From NCBI GenBank assembly GCA_038501625.1, contig JAZAYU010000729.1, forward strand, positions 1 to 64,000: DNA of 64,000 nucleotides, read 5' to 3'. The stretch's first letter is position 1. Each line of letters begins with the position of its first letter. The translations under genes were made by a program, and so were the position numbers. This stretch comes from Corbicula japonica (taxonomy: Eukaryota > Mollusca > Bivalvia > Venerida > Cyrenidae). Under the pieces are notes generated by a model, which worked only from the letters and a program-made list of their open reading frames with translations, made no database searches and was not told the origin of the DNA. Shown here one piece after another: positions 1 through 14,500 of this stretch.

Positions 1-248
1 ACAGATCAGAAAGCAGTTCTAAACTTCTAACAAATCTGTGATAAGACTGAATACAGTTTCATGTTCCTTGATCACAAATGACAGTGTACAAAAATGTTGT
101 TGGTCTTAGCAAATATTTCCCTCAGGCCATGGTGCCTTTGCCAGGGTCTGCATAGAGCTCATGCACCTCAAAATAATAGTGTATAACCATGTTTATATAT
201 CTAAATAGCTTAATAAATTGGCCCAGTATAATGTTACTGGTGTAATAA
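1..248. other. Intron or 5' flank, no feature seen
   Basis: AT-rich DNA with no open frame with coding character and no recognised repeat. Presumably intronic, since exon 1 of the window starts with an acceptor. Confidence 0.5.
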
Positions 249-2185
249 TTATACCCCCACAAACGAAGTTTGAGGGGGTATATAGAAGTGAGCTTGTTGG
301 TCTGTCGGTTGGTCTGTTGGTTGGTCTGTCGGTCGGTCGGATTCTTCGTTTCCGGATAATAACTGATGAAAGGCTTGACAGATTTAAATAATTTTTGGTA
401 CACTGGTGTAACATCATAAGATACAGGTCAAGTTCGATTTTGGGGCTGATGGGGTCAGTGTCAAGGTCACTGTTACTAATAATAGAAAAATGCTTTCCAG
501 ATGATAACTCCTGAAAGGCATCAAATGTTTTTAAAATGTTTGGTACACAGGTGTAACATCACAAGATACAGGTCAGGTTCAACTTTAGGGCTGGTGGGGT
601 CAATGTCAAGGTCAGTGTTACTAAAAATAGAAAAATGGTTTCCGGATGATAACTCATGAAATACTTTACAGATTAAATCCTTTTTTAGGACATAGATGTA
701 AAATCAGAAGATATAGGATGAGTTCAACTTAGGGGCCTGTGGGGTCAATGTCAAGGTCACTGTTGCTTAAAATACAAAAACTGTTTCTGGACGATAACTC
801 ATGAAATACTTCATAGATTTAATTATTATTTGGAACACAGATGTAACATTACGAGATACAGGTTAGTTTGACTTTGGGGCCTGTGGGTTCAAGGTCACTG
901 TTATTTTAACTTCAAAACTTCATTTCCACTCAGTAACTATAGCTTAAAATGAGATTCTTGAATGAAATTTGGTGTATTGGTGGTTTCTGCCGATACGACT
1001 TTTGGAATTGAAAATAAGGCCTGTGGGGTCAAGGTCACTGTTACTGTAATTAGAAATACTGTATACAGTCTAACCTGACCTAACGGTCACCTCCGAACTG
1101 CGGTCACCTCTATTTAGCGGCCATTTTGTGACGCCCCCGACAAATTTCCTTCTATTCTGTCACTTAATTCTGCGGTCACCTCCCATCCGCAGTCAGCGGC
1201 CATCGAAATTGCCTCCTGGCCGCGAAATTAAACCCTCTACAGCGGCCATTTTTTATTTTCTGCGAAGGTGTCGGATACTCTTCATTAGAGCATCACGTGA
1301 CCGCTAAACTACGTGCACCTGCTTCCAATCATAGCTTATCAATGCGCTTTTAAACAAGCCGTCGTAATTGTTAATTTATTATCGTGACCGCTAGGCGCGA
1401 TTATGTGCATAAAAGTGCGAACAGTGTTATTAATTAATGATGTTTACGTAGCTCGGCTCCTGTTGAACTTTATCGGCAGTAGGTGCGAAAAACAACCATT
1501 CAGTAACCATTTAGCATCCTTGATTAGGTGACCCAGTGTTTGGACAGCAATTCAACAATTTTATGACAGTATGCTTATTAAAGAAACGTAGTAAACAGTA
1601 ATAAACAGATCCCTAAGAATAAAAGCTATTTTTTCAACGATTGTCGGTACGTTACTGAACGACCGTCATTGTCTTTATCTATTAACATGGTATTGACATT
1701 GTTACTTCCCTTTTATTCCCTTTCCATTATGCAAAATTTGCCGTTGATAGATTTTTACTATCATTTTATGGGAAAAAACGGGATCCACGGGTCGACCGCG
1801 TTATAATAAAACTTATATTGGATTTCGCGATAAAGCGGATTGCGATTTAGCGGAGCTCTACTGTATATTGAGACAAACAAGCTGTAACACACAGTACAAG
1901 TCCTGTTCATAACAGGCTTCACATTTCATTGCTCTTCCTCTGACCCTTCGATCAGAGGTCACCTGCCTACAGCGGCCAAATTGGCTGCTTCCCTTGGCTG
2001 GCTGCTACACACAGGTTAGACTGTATGCATAATAACTGTAGTTTGGAATGAGATATTTTGATGAAAATTGCTATAAAGGTATTGAAAATGGGCCTGGTGG
2101 GGTCAAGGTCACTGTTCACTGTTACTAAAAATAGAAAAAAATGGTTTCTGGGTGATTTCTTATAAAGGCTTCACATATTTTAACA
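249..2185 (+). mobile_element. Hairpin-headed element, family A, copy 1 (interrupted)
   Basis: Starts with an imperfect palindrome ATACCCCCACAAACG.../...GAGGGGGTAT (251-281), then a GTCT/GTCG tetranucleotide run (297-340), then 3-4 diverged monomers of about 120-130 bp, each with 'gtcaaggtcactgttac', 'gataactcatgaa' and a poly-T/'ggtacacaggtgtaacatca' block. No coding capacity. It resembles the build of bivalve pearl elements and Helentron-associated INEs. A TA-flanked TIR element is inserted at 1066-2023. Confidence 0.7.
1066..2023. mobile_element. TIR element with TA target duplication, nested in A1
   Basis: Terminal inverted repeats CAGTCTAACCTG / CAGGTTAGACTG flanked by TA (1064-1065 and 2024-2025), as for Tc1/mariner-type insertions. 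Interior is non-coding and richer in CpG than its surroundings, with repeated 'ggtcacctcc', 'gcggtcacct' and 'agcggcc' motifs. Confidence 0.75.
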
Positions 2186-2460
2186 TTTTTTGGCACACGT
2201 TGATTCTAAGAATTCCCAATTCAAGTATCAAGCACAAATGTGGGGGTATTTAATCACTTTCAGTGATAATTCTAGTTTTTTTTGTGGCAGTGATACATTT
2301 GATCTTTTGTCATTCATAGAAGAAGTGTCACTCCAGCTGATAATCAGAATGTGCAATGAAAACTGTATAAAATCAGCTACGCACATGCGATAAAAACCTG
2401 TATGTATGGGTTACACAGTTTTTAAATGTACCACACTGTATGGTGATCTCATCGTTTTAG

Positions 2461-2558
2461 GTATTGAAGAAAGCCCAGAGAGATACTGGAAGCAAACACA
2501 GAGAAATTACCGACCACTTCAAACAACATCTTAAAAACCAGATAGAAGATTCATTCAG
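2461..2558 (+). CDS. NOV-like exon 1 of window (residues 1-33)
   Basis: Acceptor tttttag-type AG at 2459-2460 and donor GTATGT at 2559. One open frame with no stops, Lys/Gln/His-rich and probably helical. It ends in phase 2 and joins exon 2 to give Arg33. No start codon context is present, so earlier exons must lie upstream of the window. Confidence 0.8.
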
Positions 2559-5500
2559 GTATGTTTATATTTAATGTTTATTTTTATCCCCCGCTGCATA
2601 GCGGCTGGGGTTTTAGGAATGGTCTTTGTCCGTCTGTCTGTCGGTCCTTTCGTCCGCACACATTTCATGTCAGGTCCATAATTTTTCAACCCCTAGAAGG
2701 AATTATATGAAACTTTAGTCAAATGTTCTCCCCATCAAGACAACGTGCAGAACCCATGTTCCAACATGGCCGGCTCAAGGTCAATGTCACCAGTGGTGTT
2801 TGAAGATTTGAACCTTGTATTTCGTGTCCAGTTCATATCTTCTGAACCCCTAGAAGGAATTTCATGAAATTTTAGTCAAATGTTCTCCCCATGAAGACAA
2901 CGTGCAGAACCCATGTTCTAACCTCGCCGGCTCAAGGTCAAGGTCACCAGAGGTGTTTGAAGATTTGAACCATGTACTTCATGTCCGGTTCATATCTTCT
3001 GAACCCCTAGAAGGAATTTCATGAAACTTTAGTCAAATGCTCAGCCCATGAAGATGATGTGCAGCACCCATGTTCCAACCTGGCTGACTTAAGGTCAAGG
3101 TCATTGAAGATTTGAACTATGTATTTTGTGTCCGGTTCATATCTTCTGAACCTCTGCAATGAATTTTATCAAACTTCTGTCAAATGTTCATTCCACCAAG
3201 ATGATGTGCAGAACCCATGTTCCAACCTGGCCGGCTGAAGGTCAAGGTCACTAGTTGTCATTGAAGGTTAATATTTAACCATGTCTTTCATATATGCTCC
3301 ATAACTTCCAAACTGCTGGAGATATATTTGTTAATTTGCAATTAAGCATCCATGACCTTTCCAACATTCCTGCATGTGGCAGGGGATATTGTTGTCATTC
3401 TGACTGCCTTGTATTCTTTGAGAACTATACATTTGTATTATAACCCTTTCCTCCATAGAAACACCTTAATTGCAAGGGTTAACAGTTAAGATCAGAATCA
3501 GCTGGCACATCCATTCCATCTGATGAGGATCTAAACTGTTCGCTTTTTGATTCATTAGATTATCTCTGACCAAAATGCTACCAGTGCAGATCCTGATCAG
3601 ATGGCACTGATGGGCTGGCTGATCTGGATCTACACTGGTCACACATGCGTAAAAATGAGTGTATGTGGAGGAAAGGGTTAAAAGCATACATTATGGAGCT
3701 TTTTCTGAAGTTGTTGTCCTGTATTTGAACCCATTTGTTGAACTGAAAAAGTGAGTTATGTTCCCAATTATATTAATGAGACTCTTTTTGGGAACATATA
3801 TCAATGGTGTTATTTAGATGTTGCTATTTTCAAAAAGAATAAATTTATTTATTCTTATTTTCCATCTTCTTACAGACAAGTTTGTAACTTTTATAACATA
3901 AATGTTCTCAAATTAACAGTGTTCATTTCCTTTAACCCTTATATATTACTTTGACAAATTCTGAAGGATAAGTTTTAAAGTGCAGCTTGTTTACAGGTTG
4001 AACCTGAAGAGATGACTGAAAATATGTGACCAGAAATTGTTTGTTAATAACAGTGCATTACTTGTTTTCCAGAAAGTTCCGAGCCAGTATTTTACAGACT
4101 GGAGAAGGAGATGGCATGGAGGTGCGAACTCATTACCTGAAGATGCGACCTGAGGTTGCCATTGCTGAAGTGTTTGATAAGTTCAGTGTCCTGATGATGG
4201 TCACCCAGGTCAGCAGTCACTGGAAGTCAGGCAGGGGCAACAAGTTCAAGAAAGCTCTCGAGGTAAGTCACTGTTAAATCAGCAGTCACTGGACCTCAGG
4301 CAGGGGCAACAAGTTCAAGAAAGCTCTCAAGGTAAGTCACTGTTAAATCAGCAGTCACTGGACCTCAGGCAGGGGCAACAAGTCCAAGAAAGCTCTCGAG
4401 GTAAGTTACTGTTAAAATCAATAGTCACTGGAAGTCAGGCAGGGGCAACAAGTTCAAGAAAGCTCCCGAGGTAAGTCACTGTTAAATCAGCAGTCACTGG
4501 ACCTCAGGCAGGGGCAACAAGTTCAAGGAAGCTTTCGAGCTAAGTCACTGTTAAATCAGCAGTCACTGGAAGTCAGACAGGGGCAACAAGTTCAAGAAAG
4601 CTCTCGAGGTAAGTCACTTTTAAATCAGCAGTCACTGGAAGTCAGGCAGGGGCAACAAGTTCAAGAAAGCTCTCGAGGTAAGTCACTGTTAAATCAGCAG
4701 TCACTGGACATCAGGCATGGGCATCATGTTCAAGAAAGCTCCCGATGTAAGTCACTGTTAAATCAGCAGTCACTCTAAGTCAGGCAGGGGCAACAAGTTC
4801 AAGGTTGTTTAGGTTAGTTAGTGGAAGGCAACCAAAGTAACAAATTTAAGAATGTTGTAGTAGTTTACAAAGTTGCAATTGAGTTCTTTATCATAATTAC
4901 CTCTCACTAAAGTTTCTTTCTCAGAGATAAAGTCTATTGTGAAGTATGTTTTGAACAATTTGGGTTTTTATATATGACTTACCCCCCCCCCCCCCCCCAC
5001 CCACCCACCCACCAACCCTTGGATCCTCCTGCTCTATTTCCTTGAGGTCACTATTAACTAAAAATAGAGCTTCTGTCTCTGGACAATGACATGACAATGG
5101 TTAGAATAATCCTCACAAAATTTAATATGTCACGCAATTTTTATTTCTTTAACAAATGTCATGAGACAATAGTTTTACAGTGGTAATACAAGAAACCAAG
5201 CCTAAGACAACAGTGCAGTGTAATATAACTCTTCAGTTTTTTTTACAAAACTTGTGATGCTGTATATTTAAATATGGCACAAGGTAATTTGTGGCAGTTC
5301 TTTTACAGGATTTTCTCAAAGAAATGAAACAGGATGAGGTCGGTAAGGTCCTGTTACATCTGGCTATATGTATGACTAACCTAGCAGTAGAAGAAGCTGC
5401 CGTCAAGTTTCTAGCACCTGCTGTTGATGACAGTGATGATGAAAATGATTCTCAAAGGGTTGAGCCGAGAAAACCACCACCTAGGAAAGGTACAGTGTGT

Positions 5501-8500
5501 CTTCGCATTTATTTTAAATGTGGGTCATGAAATTCAGGGCCAAAGATCATTAACCAAGTTTGGAGACCAGTCCCAAGTCTCAAGCATCTGATTGACTGAA
5601 ATGGCGACTTGAAACTGGTCTCCTGTTTTAGTTTTATGATCTTGGGCCCATCTGTTCTTGTGATTATTGTTAATTGCATAAAAAGTGATGAAGAAATTCA
5701 CTAAAACACTCAAGCTTATTCACAGGGGTGAATAGTTGTCCAGATAGCTTTTAAGCTGAAGGTTGAGTGAATGACAAAATATGTTTGGACTCCATCGTAA
5801 CTTGCTGTTAATGGAGTCAATGCAAGGGTTTCCCCGATATTTTTGTTCTTGTAATTCTTATATTCATATTAATGTTGTAGTTGACTTTCTTGATCTGTTT
5901 TATTTTCTTTTAAAGTGAATTTCCATACATTATGTAAAAACTATAAATGACAAGTTAATTTTTGCATAAATTTTCAGAATTTAAACCCCCACAGACAGAA
6001 ACACAAAATAGAATAAAGAAATCTTACTTGTTTAATTACTTTACATGGATATAGTTATCAAGTACGAAAATTTGATGCCTCACCGCGAGAGATGCAAATG
6101 AGGCCGATTTACTATATGCATACGCATGCGTAGTCTAACGTAAGCAGAATGAAATAATCGCCGTCCCGCCGGAATAGAAACAAATAAAATGCCAAGGTTG
6201 AACATTATGATCGACCATACATTAAGACTTTAAATAGATATTTCTCACCTCTTTACTTTTTTTAATACCCTTTGTCGCTTTGGTATACGTCAAGGCATTT
6301 GTTGTTGAAAATAATCACGTGACACACTGAATATTTATTAACGTTTATTGGCTTCGAAATAATGTCAACCCCAATTATTTGAATGTACATTCTAGTATCA
6401 CCATATCACTCGGAGCTTTTGTATTTAATATTTGACGGTGCGATAGTATTATCTTTCTTTATAAATGAATACAATACTATGGACTGTCACTTTAATGTGT
6501 TGCCTGTGTAGCAGGTAGACACATAAGGATTATATTTTGTCAGCAATGGTGGCCACAGCAGTGGTTGCGCCAAATGGTAGTCACACAACTTTAATCTGAA
6601 ACTGATTGTTGCATATAACTTTGAAAATACTTATCCTATTTACAAATTTCTTAGAATATCATCTGCATGAACAAAGCCATAAATTACAACAAGGGTGATA
6701 ATTTCTTGGAAGAAACTTCTTATCTTGCCTACCAGATAAGTATTTAAACATATTTGACTGGGGAAGGAAAATCCTATTTTAAAAGATCCCTCTCTCATGC
6801 TTACATGAGGAATGTCATGTGATCAATTTTTAAAGTTGGAAAATTATGTTTGTTAACCCTTTCCTCCATACACTTCTTTATAGGCAAACAGTGTAGATCC
6901 AGATAAAATGGCACCTCTGTGCAATCTGATCAGGATCTTCACTGTTAACTTTTTAACCAGGTTTTCTGAAGGAAAAATCCTGATTATTAGATTAGGGTAC
7001 GTTGGCGGGCAGGTGGGCGGGCGGAAGGGCAGGCGTAAACAATTTCTTCTGTGCGCAACTCCTCCTACATTTCTCAAAGGATTTCAACCAAACTTTCACA
7101 GAAGTATTGTCATGAAGTGCCCTGGCGCATATTCTCGGGGTTTGACCATAGGGTCAAGGTCAAGGTAACTGCTGCTAAAACTAGAAATTTAATCTCTGCT
7201 CAATTACTTGAGTTTGCTTTTGCCTATTGACTCCAAACTTGGTGTATGGGTAGCTTATATCAAAAGGCAGATTGGGTTTGCTACCCAGGTGTCTGTTATC
7301 AAGTTCAAGGTCACTGTTGCTATAAATAGAAATTCAGTTTCTGCTTAATAACTTGAGTTTGCTTTGGCCTATTGGCTCCAAACTTGGTGTATGGGTAGCT
7401 TATATCAAGAGGCTGCTTGGGATTGCTACCCAGGTGTCTGTTTTCAATGTCAAGGTCACTGTTGGTGAAAATAGAAATTCAGTTTCCACTTGATTACTTG
7501 TGTTTGCTTTGGCCTGTTGATTCCAAACTTGGTGTATGGTTAGCTTATATCAAGAGGCAGCAAGGTATTGCTACCCAGGTGTCTATGATCAAGGTCAAAT
7601 TCACTGTTGCTAAAAGTAGAAATTCAGTTTCCAATTAATTACTTGAGTTTGCTTTGGCCTATTGATGGAAACACAATCATTTCATGAAACAGTTTGTAGA
7701 TGAGACTAAAATTGACTGGTCCAAGGAACACTACTTGTCACCAGCTGTTTCAAAGGGACATAACTCAAAACACATTTAACTTTGGTCATGCAGAATATAT
7801 TCCAAGTATTGTGTTAAATTAACGAATACTTTCCAAGTTATAAACAATATAATGTTTCAGTTTAAATTATCGTTAATGGGGTATAACTAAAGAAAAAGAA
7901 ATCAAGAGTTATCATTCTTGTTGTGATAAAAAGCGTTCATGCAGATGATATTTTAATATTAAGTTTAAAGGATAAATACTTTGAAAGTTAGCACCACTGG
8001 ACAATAGAATTCTTTTTGACTTCCTGCTGTCACATGCAACAGAATGAACAATGAATGTTTAATTGCAAAAATGGAGCACATACAATAGATTGTTTTGTTC
8101 TACAGATGAATTAGTTAAGTCCTTAAAGACGTACATTGAGCGATGTTTGAATGCTGGAGCTCTGAGTCTTAATCATCTGGATCGTATAGAAGAAAAGCTC
8201 CTGGAGGACTTCGAGTTCACATCATTCAACTTGATGGGTCACGGAAGATTCCTTGAATTTCTTCTAGCAGAAATGAAAAAGGTTAGTTCTGCTAATGAAA
8301 ATATTGATTGAAATAACCTCTCCTTAAAATGAGTTCTTTATTACATGTATATATTATTGGAAACTTCAAGCTTCCATTTACCATCATCTCAAGGTATAAA
8401 CATCATTTGTAAAACTTAGGTAACATATTTGACATCCAGCTGTTATAACCCTTTCCTCCATAGATACACCTTAATTGCCAGGGCGTACAGTTTAGATCCA

Positions 8501-11500
8501 GATCAGCCAGCACATTCATGCGTCTGATCAGGATCTAAACTGTTCGCTTTTTTTATTTGTAACGTTATCTCTAAACAAAATGCGACCAGTGCAGATCCTG
8601 ATTAGACGGCACAGATCTGCCGGCTGATCTGGATCTACACTGGTCACACATGCGTAAAAATGCGTATATATGGAGGCAACATAATAAAGGCGGAACCTAT
8701 ATCTCTAACAACATGCAAAAATTAAATTGTTTATGCAGCACATTTTGATGGAAACCACTCTCAAAAGATTATACTCGTTACTGTTTTATTGCTGTCTGGA
8801 ATGATGCATAAAGTAATCACATGTCTGTCTGTCCTTCCTACCTAATGGATACTTGGGTGGCTATGAGAAAAATTGATAACTGTAACTGGTTGTTATTCAG
8901 TTATATGTTAATTAACCTTTATTAGGAAATGATGTAAATATCAGGGATTTTTTTGTGAAATGTTTTTTACCTAATATATTTTTCATGATAGACCTTGGAA
9001 GAAGGTGGAGGATTGACACTGGGTTCCGGCTCAGGGGGTGGTGACAGTGAAACCTCCTTCAAACCCCACCAGACAGACATACTCGAGTTTATCAAGCAGT
9101 GCAGCCAATGTGGACTTACACAGGTATGCCATGATTAAAAAATGGACAATTTCAAGTGTGAACTCTTTGCACCATTGAATAAGGATGTTATCCATGAGTG
9201 AACAGTGCAGATCCAGATCAGCACATCCTTGGCATCAGATCATGATCTACACTGTTTTCTTTTTTATTATACCCCCTCAAACTTCGTTTGTGGGGGTATA
9301 TAGGAGTGAGCTTGTCGGTCTGTCGGTCGGTCTGTCTGTCGGTCGGATTCTTCGTTTCCGGATGATAACTCATGAATGGCTTGACAGATTTAAATAATTT
9401 TTGGTACACAGGTGTAACATCATAAGATACAGGTCAAGTTCGATTTTGGGGCTGGTGGGGTCAGTGTCAAGGTCACTGTTACTAAAAATAGAAAAATGCT
9501 TTCCAGATGATTACTCCTGAAAGGCATCAAATATTTTTAAAATGTTTGGTACACAGGTGTTACATCACAAGATACAGGTCAGGTTCGACTTTGGGGCTGG
9601 TGGGGTCAATGTCAAGGTCAGTGTTACTAAAAATAGAAAAATGGTTTCCGGATGATAACTCATGAAATACTTCACAGATTAAATCCTTTTTTGGGTCATA
9701 GATGTAACATCAGAAGATACAGGTTGAGTTTGACTTCGGGGCCTGTGGGTCAATGTCAAGGTCACTGTTACTTAAAATAGAAAAACTGTTTCTGGACGAT
9801 AACTCATGAAATACTTAATAGATTTAATTATTATTTGGAACACAGATGTAGCATTACAAGATACAGGTTAGGTTTGACTTTGGGACCTGTGGGTTCAAGG
9901 TCAAGGTCACTGTTATTTTAACTTCAAAACTTCATTTCCACTCAGTAACTATAGCTTAGAATAAGATTCATGTAAATGGAGTTCAGGGTTAAAGAATCCT
10001 TAATTTCATTTGCATGACTGTTTTTGATTATTTAACTTTCAGCAGATCTATAACTTCAAACCCTTCTGGGGAATAATGGCATATCCATAGGTTATAAAAT
10101 ACATTTAGAGACATTTATTTCTATTATTAACCCAGTTGTCATGCTGGCTGTTTTAAAATAATAGCCACAAAATTTTTGAAAAATATATTAATAGCCAAAG
10201 TTTCAAGGGTTGTTTCCACATGCGTGGGAAATAGCATTATAATTTTTTGTTGTTTTTTTTTTAAATGCAGATGATTTTATCTAAAGCCCCGGTCACAACC
10301 CGCCGTACGTGCAAGTGTGTGCTGTCTACGTGCAAAAACGTGGACCAAATTCAGGGATCCGAACGTGGTGAGTACCTCCTCCGTATGGATTTGGGAGCAC
10401 GCAGAGACGCCGTAGCATTTTTAGTGCATGCAAAACTTTCTCTGCGTTCGAGCTGCGTGCGGGCTACGGATTCACTAACCGTACGGGTGACGTGCGTGCC
10501 CTGTACGTCCACGAGCGCATAACGCACTGCCTCTGCGCGTCTTTGCGTGGTCCGTGCGTGGTCCGTGCTTCATCAGCTCAACCATCCAAAACGCGCACAG
10601 AACTCAGGCGGACCGTACAGAGCAAGTACGTGCTCCGCACTTACAACGCACGGTGTGCGCACAGACCTCTGCGGTATATAAAATATTTCGAGTATCGATA
10701 GGTCGTCCTTATATATATCACCCAACAGCGACCGAAATAAACTTACGTTCACCGCACTTGCACGCACTTACAACAGGCGAGCAAGTAAGAACACCATATG
10801 TGAGCAGTACGGCCGCCGTACGTTGGCATGGAAATCGCACGGAGATCTTGCGTTGTAAGCACGCACAACTCACTTACCACCTACGGAACGTACGATGCAC
10901 GCAACCTTTTACCCCTAGACGTGGCGTGCGGGCCACTTACACCTCGCGTTTTACGTGCGTCCTCTCTGCTCTTGCCACGACCGACCAAAGACACAGCGAA
11001 CGTAGCCTCCGCAGAACACGTACGGTCAAAAAAGACGCATGGTGGGTTGTGACCGGGGCTTAAGATAACATCTATGTTATGAAGATTAGCTATTTACTTT
11101 ATTAATTTAACCTAGTCAAAAAATAATTGGCTTTATGTAAAATTACACACGATTTTTAATAATAAGCCATTCTTCACTTCACTATTGCAGACAAAATCAA
11201 TTGGATTCACTGCTATGTAAAATTGTTATTTGTATACCAAAAAGGTCTTAATACTTCAAGGAAGTCTTAACCAAACCATGTAAAATATTGCATTAAAGTT
11301 TTGGGCCAAATAATTCAATTCACATAAATTTTATGCTTAGAATGAGTTTGTAATATGTTAATGGGTAGTTGCAAAGACGATTCGAGACTAGTCTGATGGT
11401 ATGTCAAAAATAGACGTCGCGTAAATGGATGGCAAATGTAACTACAAATAAACTAGTAGAAAATTGCAATGTGAAATAACATTTCCAAAGCAAAAAATAA

Positions 11501-14500
11501 CCAAAGCGACTGGTTTAACACATTTTATGAGAAAATAGGAAGTATTTTCTCCGTTAACATGGTTAAAAAATCGGCAATTCGTTCCGCGAATTTTCATCCT
11601 ATTCATCACTTGAGGTACAGTATCCGGCTAGGTTTTTGCTTTGAGAATGGATTTAGAATTTGGCCCATATTTACTATAAGGTTAGAAAAAAAGATTCATT
11701 TATTCGTATTCTTAAAATATTTGTCTGCTTTGTTAAACATATGATAGGGGAATCCATAATAACTATAAATAGCAACAGTAACAACCTTGTCATGACATAG
11801 ATGGTGATACCCAAAGTTTACCGATTACAAACATCAATAGTTTACCCGTAGGCAAGGTGATTATCTTTAGTGACACTTTGTTAGTTCAATTAGGGGATTA
11901 ACGACCTACAATTATCAGAAATGTGGCGACCGCTCAGGGAAAAGTGAATGCAAAATAGCTAACAATATCTTGCTTTTTTTTGACAATTATTTAATCGCCA
12001 AATTTTACCGCCAATTCTTTGAAATAATCGACAAAAACAAATGTTACATGTTTAGATGGATTGTGTATAAACTGTTGCATATTTTAACTGTTCACAGCCA
12101 GAACAGATAGAAGAGGCCCTGTGTAGACAGTACAGCGTGAAGGAGGTCCGTCACCTTGGTTACGGTAACATCACACGTCTGCTGAGTCATGCAGACAAGC
12201 AGAGCAGACATATGTTTGGAGATTTTACAGTATTCTATGGATCAACTCTTGTACCATGTACAGGGTAAGTCAGAATATTTGGTAAACCTAGCTTGAAAAG
12301 TTTTTTAATCTTTATAATGCATGTATTCTGTATAAGACATAGATGATGATGATGATGAAGGGATGACTATGATGATGAAAATGCTGCTGCTGCTGTTGAT
12401 AATGATGATGATGGTGATTGTTGTTGATGATTATTGTCATGATATATTTGTCAATCCTCATGGCTTTTTATTATCATATCTCAATTTGTCCTGACCAAAA
12501 TAACACAGTACATCGATTGTCTGAAAAAATTTAATCATATGAAAAGTAAATACATGTATTGTAAAACCCTTTATTAGGGTTACTAAAAACAACAACAATG
12601 AAACTTGATGATTGTTGAATGGACTGTGTCATATTAAAAGAAAACCAAGTAAATAGGTTCTTTGATTTAGTTAAATCAGATCAGGATCTACACTGTTTGC
12701 TTTTAGATTCATTAGGTTATTTCCAAGCCATAAGTGACGAGTGTAGATCCAGATCTGATGGCACGGGTATGGCCGCTGATTTCATCTTCATTGTTTGAAT
12801 ATGTGATAAAAGCTCTAAACATGGAGTAAAGGGTTAAGTTGTGACAGGCATGTTGAAATATTCTGATGAAGACATGTTTATTGAAAGTAGATGATTTGTT
12901 TCTAGGTTACCCTCCAGCTCTGGTTCCAAGGTGGGCATGCTGGGACACCAGACACGTGATGCTGCCAAGATCTGCCTGCACAACTGCCCTCTACTGGAGA
13001 ACCTTGCTGAGTGGTCCCAGTGGAGTCTTGTGTTTGAGCCTGAGTTAGGCAAGCTGAAGGACTTTGTGCAGAAGTATGGAGGAAGTAGTACTAAAACTGT
13101 CGAAGGTAATTTCTTTTATACTATAATAAAGTTTGTAGGACTTTACAGGAATAGGATTTTAAGTCATTGCAGTGTTTAATGTAACAGGTTTAATAGCATG
13201 ATTAAACCTTTAATCCATTTATATGGGGTTTATCAGATGTGCAACCAGGGTAGAGGGAGATCAGCTGGCACAACCTAGCCATCTGATCTGGATCTAAACT
13301 GATTGCTTCTTGGTCAGAAATACCTAATGAATAAAAAAGCAAACAGTGCAGTGTCCAAGGTTATAAAACTGAGCATGGAAACCAGTCTCAAATCTCAAGC
13401 ATCTGATTGGCTGAAATGGCGACCAGACTGGTTTTCAATCTCAGCTTTATAAACTTCAGCCCAGTTCCTGATCAGATGGCCTGGATCTACACTGTTTGTC
13501 CATGAGTAACAACCATATATTCCATGGAGTAAAGGGTTAATTACCAAGGAGATATTCTAGTCATATAAATAAACTTTGCCATATGATGATAGTGTTTTCT
13601 CCTGTAATTGTATCATCTTACTTGAATTTTGTGAAGTTTTCTTGTTTGATTTGTTTTTAATATTATAGGAGGCAGAATGGCTACCTTAGATTTCCTAGCT
13701 CTAGAACTGAAACCTGGCGAGTTGATAAAGATTGTGTCGGACACGTCCCCTGAGCATGTAGCACGAGCTTTGGAGAAACGAGATGTGTTATCTACAGCAG
13801 GCCACCTTGTCTCTATGGTAGTGGCATACAAGGGTGTAGAGAGTATGCCACTGGCTTTGTTATGTGGACACGTCAAAACGGCTCTTCTACAGATGCATGC
13901 TGGGGAGGCAACTGCTGAAGGTGGGAAAATTTTTAACATCAGAATTGACATTTTTTGTTGTTATTAATTTTTTAGGTGATTCATTTAATTTATATTTTAA
14001 GCAAACAGTTTTAACTTCGAAGAAAACAAATTTTGGCTTTAAAACTGTGTTATTTCTACCATGTTTTTATTTGTTTATAAGTGGTTTTTCTCTGTATGTT
14101 TCAGAAGGATATGTCAGTCAGCACACAGCAGCTTTGTTTGTTCTAAAATGCTTGTTGCACATTCCTACCAAAATCTGTGTAGCCCTTGCCAACCATATCT
14201 TCTTAGAACCTCTGGGACAGGTTATGGGTTCAAGCAAGTCCAAACAGGTGCTCATACGACTTTGCCAGACAGTTCAGGAGCTGAACCGGTTGGTAGAACT
14301 TGGATGTCTTCTTGGTATCCAGGAATGGACAGCAGTGATTCAGCAGAAATGCCAACTTCCTGAATCTGCTATACAGATTGTATCCTTAGAAGCTGAAGAG
14401 CTCTTCAAGGATGACAACCAAGAACAGGTCAAGAAGATTTCTGATTTTACAAAGAAGATCTTTTAAGTTAAAGATGTCTTGCTGCCTGTGATTCCCAGCA

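Noticed and set aside
10492..11063. Overlapping plus-strand ORFs of up to 169 codons
   Set aside because: They lie wholly in the GC-rich Harbinger-like MITE, run into its terminal repeat, and have no domain-like pattern. Long frames are expected from its composition.
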